Positions 42,599-54,800 are shown, counted from the stretch's first letter. The stretch: DNA of 64,000 nt from Rhodosorus marinus (GCA_029953675.1 JAMWBK010000009.1:1054001-1118000); one strand, 5' to 3'. The notes: generated from the sequence alone by a model not told the origin. Numbers and translations are program-made.

Positions 42599-45378
42599 AT
42601 GGCGGCGGTGCATGAGCTTGCGATTACAGGGCATGTTTTGGATGTCGTTCCTCCACTGGAGCCGAGTTTGCCGATCACTGCGCCAAATCGTGGGTCGAGG
42701 AGGTTCTTGAGACTGTCGTCGTCGGCTGACGCTCCGAAAGAGAAGCGGAGACGAACAGGTTGGTTGTCCGATGAGTCGGAGTTCAAGAAAATTGTTGAGG
42801 AGCACATTCGGTTGATTATATCCAGCCCGGGTACTGCTTCTGAAGCTACAGAGAACCGGTAAGAGCGTGCTGAGCATACTAGTTGGCCTTTGCAGATGCT
42901 CTGAGAACATGTTCTGAATTCGAAATGAATGCAGGAAGAAATGTGAAGATACGCGACGATTTAGAAGAGGCAACTCTGAGCTGTGGGTAAACTCGCACAG
43001 CCCGAAAAGCTTCTGGAACCTTGTTGGAAACGGGGCGCTGAACAGGGAGCTCTTGCGATGGCTCGTCAGCTGGAGAGACTTTATCTCTCGTGCTGGTGAC
43101 CGACCAGAAAGCAACATCATCGTAGTCCATGGGCCACCAGGTTTGGTTTCATCAAGCGAAACTGCTCTTATCAACTTTAAGCTAAGTCCTCTCTGACGCT
43201 CTATAGGTATCGGTAAAACTACGCTCGCGGATGTTCTTGCCCAGCACTGCGGATTTGACACAGTGACGATTGATGCGTCAGACGTGAGAACCGGAAAATC
43301 CATTGGCACCATAATCCAAGATACAATGTGTGCGAAAAGGTCTATTACCAGCTATCTACCGAATCCGGACACGGACAGCGGTGAGAAGAAACAGCACAGG
43401 AGCTGCCTGATATTGGATGAGATTGATGGCTTATTTCAAGGGAGTGAAAGCACGAGCGCAATCTCGTCCATTTGTAAGCTTGTCTCTACCGGAGGTAAGT
43501 TACAGTTCATCAAACGAGAAACTGTCTAAGAATGCGAACGACTGACTTTGGTTTAAACACTTTTGTGCACGCAGCCGGTCAGGGAGCCGAAAACCAAAAT
43601 GGTGGGGTCCCAATCATTGCTCTCTGCAACGACGTTTATGTTAGAGCTCTGCGCCCTCTCCGGAGTATTGCTCCTTGCTACGCAATGCAACCTGTCGCGA
43701 AGGTTGAGCTTGTAGAAAGGCTCCTAGAGATTCTTACCGTCGAGGGCGTCGCCGTAAATCGAAACCTAGTGGAGGAGGTAGGACGTGTACTCGGCTTTGT
43801 ACGTGAAGTCTATACTGATAAACACACTTTCCACATTCGTTTGCGAAGATCGCGGAACTGTCGAACTACGATGTTCGCTCCTCCTTGAACACACTGCAGT
43901 TCTTGCGGGATTCGCTTTCGCAAAGCCCGGACACTCTCACGAGACAACTCTCCGTTATCGGGCACAAGGACATCGGAAGAAGTGTTTTTGAACTGTGGGA
44001 CAAAGTCTTCCGTGAGACATCAACGGATGCGTGCAGACGATTTAGAGTGCGTTAAATCAAGCTGCTTTTGGTATCCAGCGGATGGAGATGATTTTAACAC
44101 CTTTCCGAATGCTTGTGCGTGGTCTCTTACGACTGCAGGTCAGGAAGAGCCCGGAGGAGGTTGAACGAGCCTGCTTCCAGGACATAAAGCAACTGGCGTA
44201 TCAGGTGGATCTCGACTACGCCCTCTATGGATGCTTTGAGAACGCCGCAAAGGTCATTGCCCATCGCGATCCCACAATGAGGAACTTGGCGTCGGCTCTT
44301 AATCGTCACAGTCAATTGGACACCATGCTGCAGCCCGAGCACTCAGGTGAGTCGGTTTTCCCGAGCCAACTACCTCTGTTAAAGTCTGCGGAGCTTTCGA
44401 GTTGACAGTCAGTTCTACAAATCACCAGGGTCGGTTGCTGATGAGTGCAAGGCGTCGGTCATAGCTGCATACAGACTTGCGTGTGGGAGAGCGTCTGGAG
44501 ATGTTAAATTTGACATGCCTTCGGTCGCCAAACTCGCGTTTGAAAAGCAGCTTATGAACAACATTGACTCAGAGTTTCTCAGCGTATGTCACATCTCCGG
44601 GACCCTGTCTCTCCCTTCCGAGTGCTAAATGCAATTGACTCGATTTCCCCGAAAACAGGATATCACTTCTGGAAGCGTGAGGCGAGGGATGTCAAAGAAA
44701 ACTCTCGCGCTTGACTACGGGCCTGCGATCTCATCCATTCTAGAATGCCAGTATAGCCAAGCTGATAGCAAGGCCCAAGGCGAGGTGCGAACATCATAAG
44801 CAGACATAGTTGCTCATGATATTGTATAGCATGATTTTCTGAATTCCTAGTGCGCTTTCGTCGGCTAGGTAACCCGCTTGATCTGCAGCACCATGATGCA
44901 ATATGGAATATCGATTAGGAGCGATTCAAAGTCCAAACCTGGACTTGGCGATGTCAGTTTCGCTCCTGACTTGGTCAGAAGGACAACTATTCGAGTTGAT
45001 GATGAAGTCAGTGCCTCGCAGAATCAATCCCGACGGACGATGCCGACTGAGGCAAGGCAGGAGATGATGGGTTCCTTGAAACACGCATTCGATATTTTTG
45101 CGATCTGCAACGGTAGGGATTAAGCCAAGGCTCTGACACAAGGTCTTGGTCCTCACCACCGCAAGACTTTCCAACTTTCCGTGTTAGACTATTCAGAGGC
45201 GGTGGACGTCGCGAAGGAATCAGGGCAGCAAGAGGATGCTCTTGAGGGGGCCGAATCCGATTTTGTTGCGGAGGTTCAGTGCGAAGCATTCCAACGCTCA
45301 CTGCGAGGACGACTAATTTACAACGAGGGACACACTAACGCGGTCATCAGAGCAATGCATATTGAGGACTGGCTATAA
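42599..45378 (+). CDS. CTF18: CTF18, alternative clamp-loader subunit
   Basis: Ten exons encode the large subunit of the CTF18-RFC clamp loader, which loads or unloads PCNA and supports sister-chromatid cohesion and checkpoint signalling. Before the ATPase is ELWVNSHSPKSFWNLVGN, the family's LWVDKYAP-like entry. The AAA+ core has Walker A GPPGIGKTT (split by an intron at about 43140-43206), TIDASDVRTG, Walker B CLILDEIDG and the sensor-like VPIIALCNDVYVRALRPLR. The collar region includes YALYGCFENAAKVIAHRDP. The C-terminus LIYNEGHTNAVIRAMHIEDWL matches the conserved tail that binds Dcc1-Ctf8. The start at 42599 follows a G/T-rich leader. The N-terminal region is short compared with animal CTF18. 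Confidence 0.9.
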
Positions 45379-46131
45379 TTTAACATACCATTCGAGTGGA
45401 TCAGCATTTCCGTCCAGGCGCTTTGTAATGAAGCATATGTTTTTTTGTACAATGCGCAAAAGTCCTGGTGTGCTTCACAAGAACCGATATTCAAGTAATT
45501 GCCCCCGTCACCGTCATTCGGGCTAGCTTAAGGGAGTCAACGTCGCGGTAAAAGCCAGCACAAACTGCTCGAACGACAAAGCTAGTCCAGATACTCAGAA
45601 CTACTGATCTACTACAAACACAGAGCTCATATAGATAAAATTTAAAATCCATGACCTAGCCATCAAGCTTGACTCTGAACCCAACAACCCAGTAGTCCGA
45701 CCTGACACTCGCACTCTCCCTAGCTCACCAAATCCATTTTGCCCATCCGACAGTGGAGAGAAACACAAATTATTAGAAAATGTAATATATTTTTATGCAT
45801 TTTCATTAAAACCAGGTATTCTTGGAATTCCCTTATACTAGGGGAATAAATTATTTAAATTTAATAATTTGTTGATATAGATATTAATTAACTTAATTCA
45901 AAATATTTATAGATGAATAGTGCTTCTTTTTTATCCTAAGGAGTATGAAAATGAGCGATGGAAAATTCGGGAAAATCCGTTTTTTCCGTGGAGAGGTTGG
46001 GAAGATACTCTGGTGATTTTCGGGGCGGAGACGGGAAGGGGTTTTGAAAGGCTGGATACGTCTATGGTCTAAAGCAGAATTGATCTGGTTACTGTTGAAA
46101 CTGCTGTTTTCTCTTTTATATTCTCTAGAAG
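45379..46131. promoter_or_regulatory. Intergenic and promoter of the fusion gene
   Basis: After the CTF18 stop comes about 220 bp of plain sequence, a C/A-rich stretch (45600-45760), an AT-rich core (45770-45920) and a G-rich leader up to the ATG. The C/A-rich part hints at a short gene on the - strand between 45.4 and 45.6 kb, but I could not define one. Confidence 0.4.
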
Positions 46132-48120
46132 ATGGGAGACGAAATGAGAATATTGTCCCTTCTGCCATCCTGCACTCAGATTGTGCTGGGGTTGTCGCTT
46201 CGGGAGTACCTTGTGGGTGTCACTCACGAGTGCGAGATTGATGGGAATTCTGCGGAAATTGAAGGGGTTGAACGAGTCACGAGCTCAGTAATACCGATTG
46301 GAACGACATCACAGAAGGACATTGATCTCGCGGTCAAGACATCGGTCAGCAGCGGGATTTCGTTGTACACGATTGACGAGGACAAGTTTGCGAGAGTGAA
46401 TCCGAGCATCATATTGACGCAAAACCTGTGTTCAGTATGTGCACCGACTAAGAAAGAGGTTCAGCGAGTCTCGGATGTTGCTTACCCAGATTCTTGCGCT
46501 CATCATGGATTGAACATTGTCAGTCTCGAGCCGACTTGCCTGGATGAAGTCGCGGATACTTTCATGACGGTTGCGGATGAGTGTCAAGTGCACGATAGAG
46601 GAATTGGGCTCAAGGCGAAGTTCTATTCTGAACTTTACAAAGTGGAAAATGCCACGAATCGAATCAGAGAAAACTTGGACCTGCGAAAACCAACTCTAAT
46701 GTTGCTGGAGTGGCTAGATCCACCTTTTGACGGAGGACATTGGGTCCCGGACATGGTTGAAATCGCTGGTTGCATCCCTCCCGATAGCTTTGGAGGAAAG
46801 AAACGGCGATCTCTGGAAAGATCCTGGGAGGACATTGTCAGTGCAGACCCTGAAGTAATTTTGGTGGCCTGCTGTGGATTTGACCTGGAGAGGAATTTCA
46901 AAGATGCGACAGAAACACTGTTCGATGCGGACTCTGAGGTTTCGAAGATGTTCCAGTCTCTGCGAGCCACTCGAAATGGACGAGTATTCGCAGTAGATGC
47001 GAATCAGTACTTTGCCCAGCCTGCGCCTCAGCTGAGCATGGGCGCTGCTCTGATGGCTCGATTAGCGTACGATAACGACGATCGCGCTGTCTCATTGTTG
47101 AACGATGCTCTTGGCGATCTCATTCCAGCTGAAGGAGCCGGCTGGAAACGGCTGAAACCGAAAGTCGTGGAGGGATTTAAAGAAACCAAAGTGAAGGACA
47201 TTGAATCTGTGTGGGAATTACATGACGAAGCAGTAAAGAATCAGCAACTTCACTACACTGACCCAGAGACGGGTCTTTTCGTGTTCACCAGTCTCGCCCA
47301 TAAGAGACGAGGACGCTGTTGCGGAAGCGGATGTCGTCATTGCCCATATGGACATGAAAACGTTTCCCTGGAAAAGAGGTCGGAGTTCATCGTGCAGGCC
47401 TCCTTCCTCAACAAGAGGCGGGCAGATGGATTCGCAAAACACCGATACGTGGTGTTTTTCAGCACCGGCAAGGATTCTTTCTTAGCCTTGCGCCAATGGA
47501 TTGCTCTCAAGCGCAGAGAGGACAAAATGGGGTGGGAGGAAGTTCTAGATAGAATCGTCCTGTTGACGTCATTTGACAGTACAACCAAAAGGATCGCGCA
47601 CCAGGATACTACCATCGACGACGCTCGTCGCCAAGCAAAGGCACTGGATCTGAGCCTCTTAGCAGTGCCCCTGCACCCTGGGAAAGATTATGTTAGAAGC
47701 ATTGATGAGGCTCTGGACTTGGTTCGAACGCAACAAGGCGCGGAAACATTCTCGCTCGTGTTCGGTGACCTCCGTCTCGAACTAATCAAAGATTGGCGTG
47801 ATAAGTATCTTGGTCACCTGGGCATACTAGAGTACCCACTCTTCGGAGTCGACTACGACGAGCTTTTCCAGGATCTGCAGCTTAGTGGCGTGCCCTGCAC
47901 AATCACCTCCCGTGAGTTCGGTAAGGACCTTCACGAGAGGTCGTGTCAAGAGGTTTATGTCGGACGGGAGTTCGACGCAGAGCTCCGAAAAGCTTGCGTT
48001 GAATGTGGATGGGACGATTTTGGTGAGGACGGAGAATTTCATACTCTAGCTCGTGTGTGGGAAGTGGACAGCAGAAGAGCCCTGGGCTTGTGCGGTGAAA
48101 CCCGAGCTTTTCAGCAATAG
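46132..48120 (+). CDS. Fusion: substrate-binding domain, Cys-cluster, PP-loop ligase
   Basis: One uninterrupted frame of 662 residues contains three parts. Residues 1-340 resemble the bacterial cobalamin/iron-complex binding protein family (RILSLLPSCTQIVLGL, GVTHECE, ILTQNLCSVCAPT), but without a signal peptide. Residues about 375-410 form a DUF5522-like Cys cluster (DPETGLFVFTSLAHKRRG, CCGSGCRHCPYGH). Residues 425-650 resemble the ATP_bind_4/diphthine-ammonia-ligase PP-loop family (VVFFSTGKDSFLALRQW, FGDLRLELIKDW, FGEDGEFHTLARVW). Such PP-loop enzymes adenylate a substrate and add ammonia. The combination suggests a soluble enzyme that binds a corrinoid, heme or related ligand, or uses the old binding fold for something else. 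The ligand is unknown. The gene lacks introns, which could mean relatively recent acquisition or retroposition. Codon use was not measured. Confidence 0.8.
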   Translation: MGDEMRILSLLPSCTQIVLGLSLREYLVGVTHECEIDGNSAEIEGVERVTSSVIPIGTTSQKDIDLAVKTSVSSGISLYTIDEDKFARVNPSIILTQNLCSVCAPTKKEVQRVSDVAYPDSCAHHGLNIVSLEPTCLDEVADTFMTVADECQVHDRGIGLKAKFYSELYKVENATNRIRENLDLRKPTLMLLEWLDPPFDGGHWVPDMVEIAGCIPPDSFGGKKRRSLERSWEDIVSADPEVILVACCGFDLERNFKDATETLFDADSEVSKMFQSLRATRNGRVFAVDANQYFAQPAPQLSMGAALMARLAYDNDDRAVSLLNDALGDLIPAEGAGWKRLKPKVVEGFKETKVKDIESVWELHDEAVKNQQLHYTDPETGLFVFTSLAHKRRGRCCGSGCRHCPYGHENVSLEKRSEFIVQASFLNKRRADGFAKHRYVVFFSTGKDSFLALRQWIALKRREDKMGWEEVLDRIVLLTSFDSTTKRIAHQDTTIDDARRQAKALDLSLLAVPLHPGKDYVRSIDEALDLVRTQQGAETFSLVFGDLRLELIKDWRDKYLGHLGILEYPLFGVDYDELFQDLQLSGVPCTITSREFGKDLHERSCQEVYVGREFDAELRKACVECGWDDFGEDGEFHTLARVWEVDSRRALGLCGETRAFQQ

Positions 48121-48814
48121 CCTCAAAACTGTTGGGAGCACAAACCGCGAGCAAAAATTTCACGCTTTTTGGGTGTTGGGAATCGAAATGAGAAGCAACA
48201 AAAAGGGTACGGATTCAGATCTTGAAATCGTACAAAATACCTTCTGAAGCTGGAACACCAGAGGTGAGGCGACGTACAGCTCAGCCTCTGAGAAAATCAG
48301 TACGTTCGAGGCCTTGTAAGAAAAACAACATACTTCCTTCTAGCAAGCCGTCAAAACAATAAATATGCTCTGTAACACTGCACAAAGGGAAACGAACGTT
48401 CTGTGGTCAGAAAGTACCTCTGCAGCTTCGCTGTCATCAAGCCGAAGACTTCACCAGTCCCACCCAAATCGTTCCATAATAAATGCACTTTTGCAACCTT
48501 TTTGAAGACCAGAAATATTCCAATTTATGAATTCTTCGATCATCGCCGAAAGCCCGAAATTCAATTTACTTTGATATTATATCTAAAAACAATAATAAGT
48601 TAGGCTTTTCGTGGTGGTTAGATTTCAAACTCGAACTAGTGTGCTTTCATTTCGGAACTCGAATACTACTCGTGAGAGGGGTTTGTACATAGTCGATGGG
48701 ATGTGGCTGATAGACCGGGAGGGGTAGCGGACCTGAAGCCAGCTTTGGTCTTAGTTCGTTGGACTTTGTGATTTCTCTCTCTGTCTATCTATCTCTCGCT
48801 TTTAAAGAAGAACA
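48121..48814. other. Intergenic and promoter
   Basis: The gap includes the 3' flank of the fusion gene, an AT-richer core (48480-48610) and a G-rich leader before the next ATG. No coding exon was recognised. Confidence 0.4.
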
Positions 48815-49272
48815 ATGGCACTTGCTGCGTTTTTAACTGGAGCGACAATTTCTGGTGCTATGGTGTTTTCCCTGAGGCAGGCGGTTTATCGCGCTGCGGG
48901 GGAGACAGAGAGACAATTGTTGGAGATCGCCGGCAGCTCTTCTGAATCTGTACGTTTCAAGATTTCTACTTCGTTCTTTGATTTGAAGCAATGATGCTTT
49001 GGATTTGGTGGCTATTGGATTTTGGCTTCTGCATCTGATTTTTGGTTTGTGTTTTGGTCCCTCGACTTGGCTCCAAGATCGTGGAGAAGAAGGATGCCCT
49101 CAAGAACTTTTTCAGGACGCGCTTGGCGGTTCAATGGAACAGAGGAATTGATTCACTCTTCACTGGAATCATAGATGCTCCTGAAAATCTGAATAAGCTC
49201 GCTTCTGGGTTGCAGACTAGATTCGAAGCATGGAGGAAACAGCCTGACGACTCGGGCTCTCATACGGATTGA
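48815..49272 (+). CDS. Small protein, possibly MICOS-like
   Basis: Two exons (48815-48949, 49078-49272) give 109 residues with canonical splice sites in phase 0. The N-terminus MALAAFLTGATISGAMVFSL is a hydrophobic helix that could be a membrane anchor. The second half is amphipathic and charged (KKDALKNFFRTRLAVQWNRG, IDSLFTGIIDAPENL). Size, one N-terminal helix and the WN-x-G-x-D pattern weakly resemble small MICOS subunits (Mic12/Mic13 type) of the mitochondrial inner membrane. That is a guess; otherwise unknown. Confidence 0.5.
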
Positions 49273-49499
49273 TCGAATTCTTGAAAGCAGCCTGCATGGA
49301 TTTTTGATCCGGTTGTCGACATCACGCAAAAGTCTCTACAAATCTGTTCTTATTCCTTGCTGCTTGCACAGTTGGCGAGTCTTGTTATTATATAAACCTG
49401 TCCTGAACATAAGCAACAGGCATAATGGCGAAAACTTTTAGCGATTAGACGGAAGCAATGGATTGTGCACTGGGTTGTAGATCATCCTGTGGCGCCGTA

Positions 49500-49905
49500 G
49501 GATCACTTTAGGTGGAAGGCCTGTTCCGGCCGGTTGATATTATGATGGTAAGAAGTTTCGTGTTTACCTCTCAGTCCGAGACGTCTTCCACGACTCCTGG
49601 GCATGCTTCTCAGTCTAGGCAGTAAGAAACGATTAACAAGGCCAATTTCATGAATTACCTTTTGAAATTCTTGTTGATCGTTCAGCATCATTCCGTAGCG
49701 ACGCTGGGATGGTGGACTCGCTCCTGGTTTCAGGGTCAAGTCGAAATTGACGTCTCTCACTGGTGCTAAGTCGTAAATAGCTTCCGCGAAGACATCCGGA
49801 AACTTGTTGTGCCTCCCAATAGGACAAGATCTTTTCGTATTTCGTCGCGATTCTCAGGCTCAGTGGTTGCAGGCTTTTCTTCAGGTTCTTCTGCCAAAGG
49901 TTGTA
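49500..49905 (-). mobile_element. Ty3/gypsy-type retrotransposon remnant
   Basis: The - strand from about 49890 encodes ..NRDEIRKDLVLLG.., then KFPDVFAEAIYDLAPVRDV, NFDLTLKPGASPPSQRRYG and DQQEFQK. This is the start of a reverse-transcriptase domain as in Ty3/gypsy polyproteins (..DVF..LPP.R..DH.I.L.PGA.PP..R.Y). The reading frame degenerates after about 85 residues, and no protease, integrase or long terminal repeat was seen nearby. It is a short dead fragment. Confidence 0.7.
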
Positions 49906-50864
49906 ATGTTCTAGGTACCGCGGTGAGGGGGCTCCTTACATTCTCTAAGTGTAGTAGCGTTCTTTAGCGCCACGGGCAACCCCGTGCATTGGGTTGACAC
50001 CTCACGCGGTGAGAGCGCGATGGTCAAAGAAACGATATCTAGCAATGAGGGGTTTCTTATACGACCTTCTTAAAGTCTCCATTGAATCTTTATCCTATTA
50101 CAAACGTCCTCAGCACAGGTCTCCGTTCAGAACCTTTACGGTCATACGCAGCCAACCATCAAAAACTACCCCAAAAATAAACAAAATGTCATGAAGGCTG
50201 AATAGAAAAAACAATTAAAGACATACATCAAAACATCTTCAAAAAACAAGATAAAACAAAAATATCAGTAATACAAAGCTCCCTCGCGAAGAGAAAAAAG
50301 GACAGTCTGTCCAGTCCATACACGAGAAAACGCCAATATTGTTTTTATAATAAACTTATGAAGATTGAACATTTTATCCATAAAAAGAAATCTGCACCAG
50401 AAGACGCCGGCGGCGTCCTTTTCACTTAAAGCTCTTAATCATGACCAGAAAAACATCATTCTGACCCGGATATGTATATATATTTTAACAAAACCCACAT
50501 TTTTGGGTGATATGCTCTTAAAATATACATAAACCTGTTTAGAATTAGAGAGGATCATGTTGGATCGATTTGAGATGAGTTCATTTTGTTGTAGTTCTTG
50601 AATGGATTTAACAGGGGGGCGGTGCCGGCCGTCATTGGGAGGTTTTTTTGAGGGGATTGGGACGATGAAGATGGAAAAGGAGGGCCTTTTCTTTTGTTGG
50701 CGAAAATTTGAGTGTTAGGGCGAGTTTAGGAGGGAGTTGTGGGGAAGGGGAGGGAGGAGGTGAAGAGATTTCTGACGGGGAGGGGGGTGTTTGGGTGGTG
50801 GGGGGGGGGGGAAGAGGTGGATGTGCGAAGGTGTTGTTTAGGTATTACCTAGTAGCGAATCACC
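49906..50864. promoter_or_regulatory. Intergenic and eL15 promoter
   Basis: 50130-50340 is A/C-rich, 50340-50560 AT-rich, and 50580-50850 strongly G-rich, including a G12 run near 50800-50811. The last part is the eL15 leader. The C/A-rich left side predicts a - strand transcript. The retrotransposon remnant lies there, and no intact gene was found. Confidence 0.5.
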
Positions 50865-51714
50865 ATGGGTGCTTATAAGTATGTATCGGAGCTGTGGAGG
50901 AAGAAGCAGAGCGATGTTATGAGATTTCTGCTTCGTGTCAGGGCGTGGGAGTACCGACATCTTCCGGCAATTCACCGGGCGAGCAGGCCGACGAGGCCCG
51001 ATAAGGCGCGCAAGCTTGGATACAGGGCCAAGCAAGGGTTTGTGATTTATCGAGGTGAGATGAGAGGGTTAAAGATCTTCGGCGTGTCCGTGCGGCGTGT
51101 GTGGGAGGGTGCACCCCTAAGTCGGAATTTGGGATGTGTTTGGTGGGTCCTCTGTTGCGCTAGTATGCTTACTTTGCGTGTTTTTTTATCGTGTGCTTTG
51201 TTTTGTAGTGCGTGTGCGACGAGGAGGCCGCAAGCGACCTGTGTCGAAGGGTATCCAGTACGGAAAGCCTAAGCATCAGGGTATCTCGGAACTCAAGTTC
51301 CAGCGTAACAAGCGCAGTGTTGCAGAGGAGAGAGCTGGTCGGAAGTGCGGAAACTTGAGAGTTCTCAACTCGTATTGGGTGAATCAGGTGAGTAGAGTTT
51401 AAGAGGGTGCCAAATCAAAAACGAGTCATTTTGCTCACTTTTTTCTTTTCATGTAATGTTCTGTGCAGGATTCGAGTTACAAGTATTATGAAATTGTTAT
51501 GGTTGATCCGTTCCATAAGGCTATCCGACGGGACCCGAAGGCCAACTGGATCTGCAAACCAGTCATGAAGCACCGTGAGCTGAGGGGTCTCACCGCCGCT
51601 GGACGCAAGGGACGTGGCCTCAACAAGAAGGGCCACACCGTCGCCAAGATGCGTCCTAGCATTCGTGGAATTTGGAAGAAACATAACACAAAGTCTCTGA
51701 GACGCTACCGTTAA
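50865..51714 (+). CDS. RPL15: Ribosomal protein eL15
   Basis: Three exons (50865-51054, 51209-51387, 51469-51714) give 204 residues, exactly the usual eL15 length. The large-subunit protein is recognised from its start ([20 protein letters not shown]), the basic core ([20 protein letters not shown]), [17 protein letters not shown] and the C-terminus [13 protein letters not shown]. The ATG sits in an ACCATGG context. The 5' leader is the most G-rich in the window, as might be expected for a highly expressed gene. No anomaly. Confidence 0.97.
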
Positions 51715-51810
51715 TTTGTCCCCTGTGCACTCTGTTACTAAAGTGAAGACATAGCATTTATATCTGTCGCATTCTTTTGGTCTTGCCGAACAACCTTTGC
51801 TGCCCTGGGG

Positions 51811-54800
51811 CTACATAGAACGCACTTGTCCCGGTAGACTTCTATCATTTGCCTCTAAACGCTTCTGAGGTTCCAAGGTTGAAGCCGCAAACCCTGTTGT
51901 CGAATGGTGATTGCATTTGCCGAATGAGGCAAGCGCTAGGCTACCAGCTGTGAAGATTAGGGCTTCCTCTTCCTTTTCGCTCAGAGCTGAAGCCGAAGAA
52001 CTGAATGCCGAAAAATAGTTTATTAACAAAAAAACACGGGGCCCTACTTACAACCATTTTGGCCAGTGTTTTCGTAATTGCCTGCCATGTCCGCAATTAG
52101 GAACCACCATATGGTCACTACCCTGCAGAGATAGGATCCTGCTGCCAAACACAACGCGTCCCGCCATGTCAAGCCTCACGCTGGCCTCGGGTTCGTTGAA
52201 GAGCACCGTGTCTACAGCTCCCACGTACTCGCTATCATCGTACCACAGAGTCCGTTGAGCACCTTTCCACTGATAATTCTCTGATACGTTGGCATGAGAA
52301 CGGAATGTTGACTCCTCCACTTCAATAGTCTCTTCCTGAATCTCGATCTCCACTGTGACATCCTCTGCTTCCTCGTCCGAGTCACTCGAAGCCAAGCTTG
52401 AGTCCATATCCGCGCCCTGATTCAGTACGACGTTCCACGGAGGTTGTCCGTCATTGCTCTGCGTAAAGCTACCCCATCGATCCTGCTTCGGGACCACTAC
52501 AGAACTGCCTCTACTCCCTGCTGATGGAGACCTGGGTTCGGCAATCTCTCGAGCACTTGGAACCGCCCCATCTCGTCTGCTAATCGCACCCACAGAACCC
52601 CGGCGATCTCCTTCCACGCGGTCCAAGCCTTCAATAATTCCTAGCTTGTCCAACCTGAGTGACAACTCATCGCCGAACGCGTCCAAGTCCAAGTTCAAAT
52701 CAGCATCCATGCCCTTTGACTCGATGGTAAGCCCGGGCAAAACAGGCTCACCAGAATGCGCAGGAACCAAATCGGGATCGCTCTTGCTCTTCACGGCTTG
52801 AGTTTGCTGAGACTCCTCTACGCGTGCACCGTGGCTGGCGTGTTGTCTGAGGTTCCACGAGCTGCTAGACTGAGTTGTGGACTCACCAACTAACTTCGCT
52901 ACGTTGTTGGCGCCTGCATCCTTCGTGGCTGAGTTCGAAATCCTTTCTCTCTGTCCGGGTGCCGTGGAAGATGCCTCCACTTGCGCTTGTTTGCTGCCTA
53001 CCAGGGGCGCCTTTCCACATTGGTCATTTTGAGTCACGTCTTGAGCTCTTCCATTTGGCTCCAACAACGCCGGCTCAGGCATTCTTCCTCCTTGGTCCAA
53101 CATTCCCAGCTCCGGAGTCTGGGGGTTTGATCGGTTCGATCGGTGGCTGCTGGGATCGGAGGTTTCCCTGGAAGGTCCTAACGATGTCGACTCAGTCCCC
53201 TGATTAGCTCTTGCCCGAGAAATGGCTGCGCTGTTCTTCTGTCGCTGACTTTTCGAGTTGCTTTGCCTGATTGTCGGTGTAATAGGCATCATTGGAGGAC
53301 TCTGCGACAGACTATCATCCTCTCGAAACTTGCCCAATAGGTTGCTGAAAACTCTCGCACGTTCTGACGTTGCAGAACTGGCTGACAATTCGTCCTTGTC
53401 AAACTTGGAAGACGTGGAGCGTTTCACCTGGGTTCCGATCTCCTCCTGATAATCCCGAGACGAGCGTCTACTTCTCCCGGGAGACTTGAGCCCATCGGAC
53501 TTTGACTTTTCCGTAGATTTCTTTGACCACGGCATGAGCTTACGTAATCCCCTCTGGAACGTGGATTCATATCCTTCCTCACTCTTCCGCCCATCCGAAT
53601 CACGTGGCTCGTCGTCCTCCCTCAGACTTCTCTTGGGTGTCAAGGGCGTTTGGGGAGTCCTTGGGGTTTTCGGCGTTCCAATCTCTTCGTCCCTGTCCCT
53701 CGGGGCAATGTCCCCAAGGGATTTTGAGGATCTAGTTCGGCGCAGACCAGTACCTTCTTCTGCTTCAGACGAAGGGTTCGACCTTGGCGCTGACTTAATC
53801 TTGCCTTCTTCATCGATTGACCTATTCTTCCTTCTTTTTCGCCTCCCTGGTCGAGCCTTACCGGGCTCCCCTTCACTGTCTCCCTCGCTTTCCCCGTACC
53901 ACACGTGCCGCTTTACGTCAGAAAAGGAGTACCTGTAAAGGCCAGAACGCACGAGGGGTATTTTTCATAGGCTTAGGGCGATCAGGAAAATCTTCAAGCT
54001 CTCGAAAAAACCGGAAAACTGAATCCCTTGACGGGACATACCTCTTCGAAGGATCCTTTCTAAACATGTTTTCTAACAGGTCAACTAGACCCGGAGAAAA
54101 CTCTGGGGGGCATTCCACGCCCTTATTTACGATGCTATTGTACAAGACTTGGATATCCTCGTCCATGAAAGGGAGACTGCCAGCCACCAAACCGTAGAGT
54201 ATGATTCCCGAAGACCAAACGTCAACCTTGACGCCATCATAACCGTCGGAGGCTCGGGTAATAATCTCCGGGGCTGTGTAGTGAGGGGTGCCAACCTGTG
54301 TATGCAGCAGCTCCGTAGCAGACCCCGCTCCTTTGATAGAGACGAGGCCAAAATCACCGATCTTGATCACACCATCTTTGTCAAGCAGCAGGTTATCAAA
54401 CTTGAGATCTCGATGGAAGACCCCTCGCGCATGGCAATAGAGCATTCCTTCCGTAAGTTGTTTGAAGTAAACTCGAGCTTCGTTCTCATCAAAGGGTCCC
54501 CTGCGCATGAGCTCGTCGTAAAGCTCGCCTCCTTCCACCAGGTCCATGATCATGTAGATGTGTTTAGGGGACATGAGAACCTCATACAAGTTGACTATGT
54601 TCTTGTGGCGCATGGCCTTCATCACCGCGATCTGTGAAGTACAAGTGAAGCATTTCAGCTTTCAGTGTCAGCCCTCCCAGAACCTACCGAAAAATAATAA
54701 TCAAAGCCGAGAGCGACTTTTATGGCCCGAAAAAAGTATTCTGGCTGGTCGAACCTCTCTACGAACTTGGTTGGTCATTTCGTGAGCACGAATTTGACTC

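Noticed and set aside
42521-43312. 263-codon open frame on the - strand
   Set aside because: It is the antisense shadow of CTF18 exons 1-3, whose ATPase motifs are clear on the + strand.
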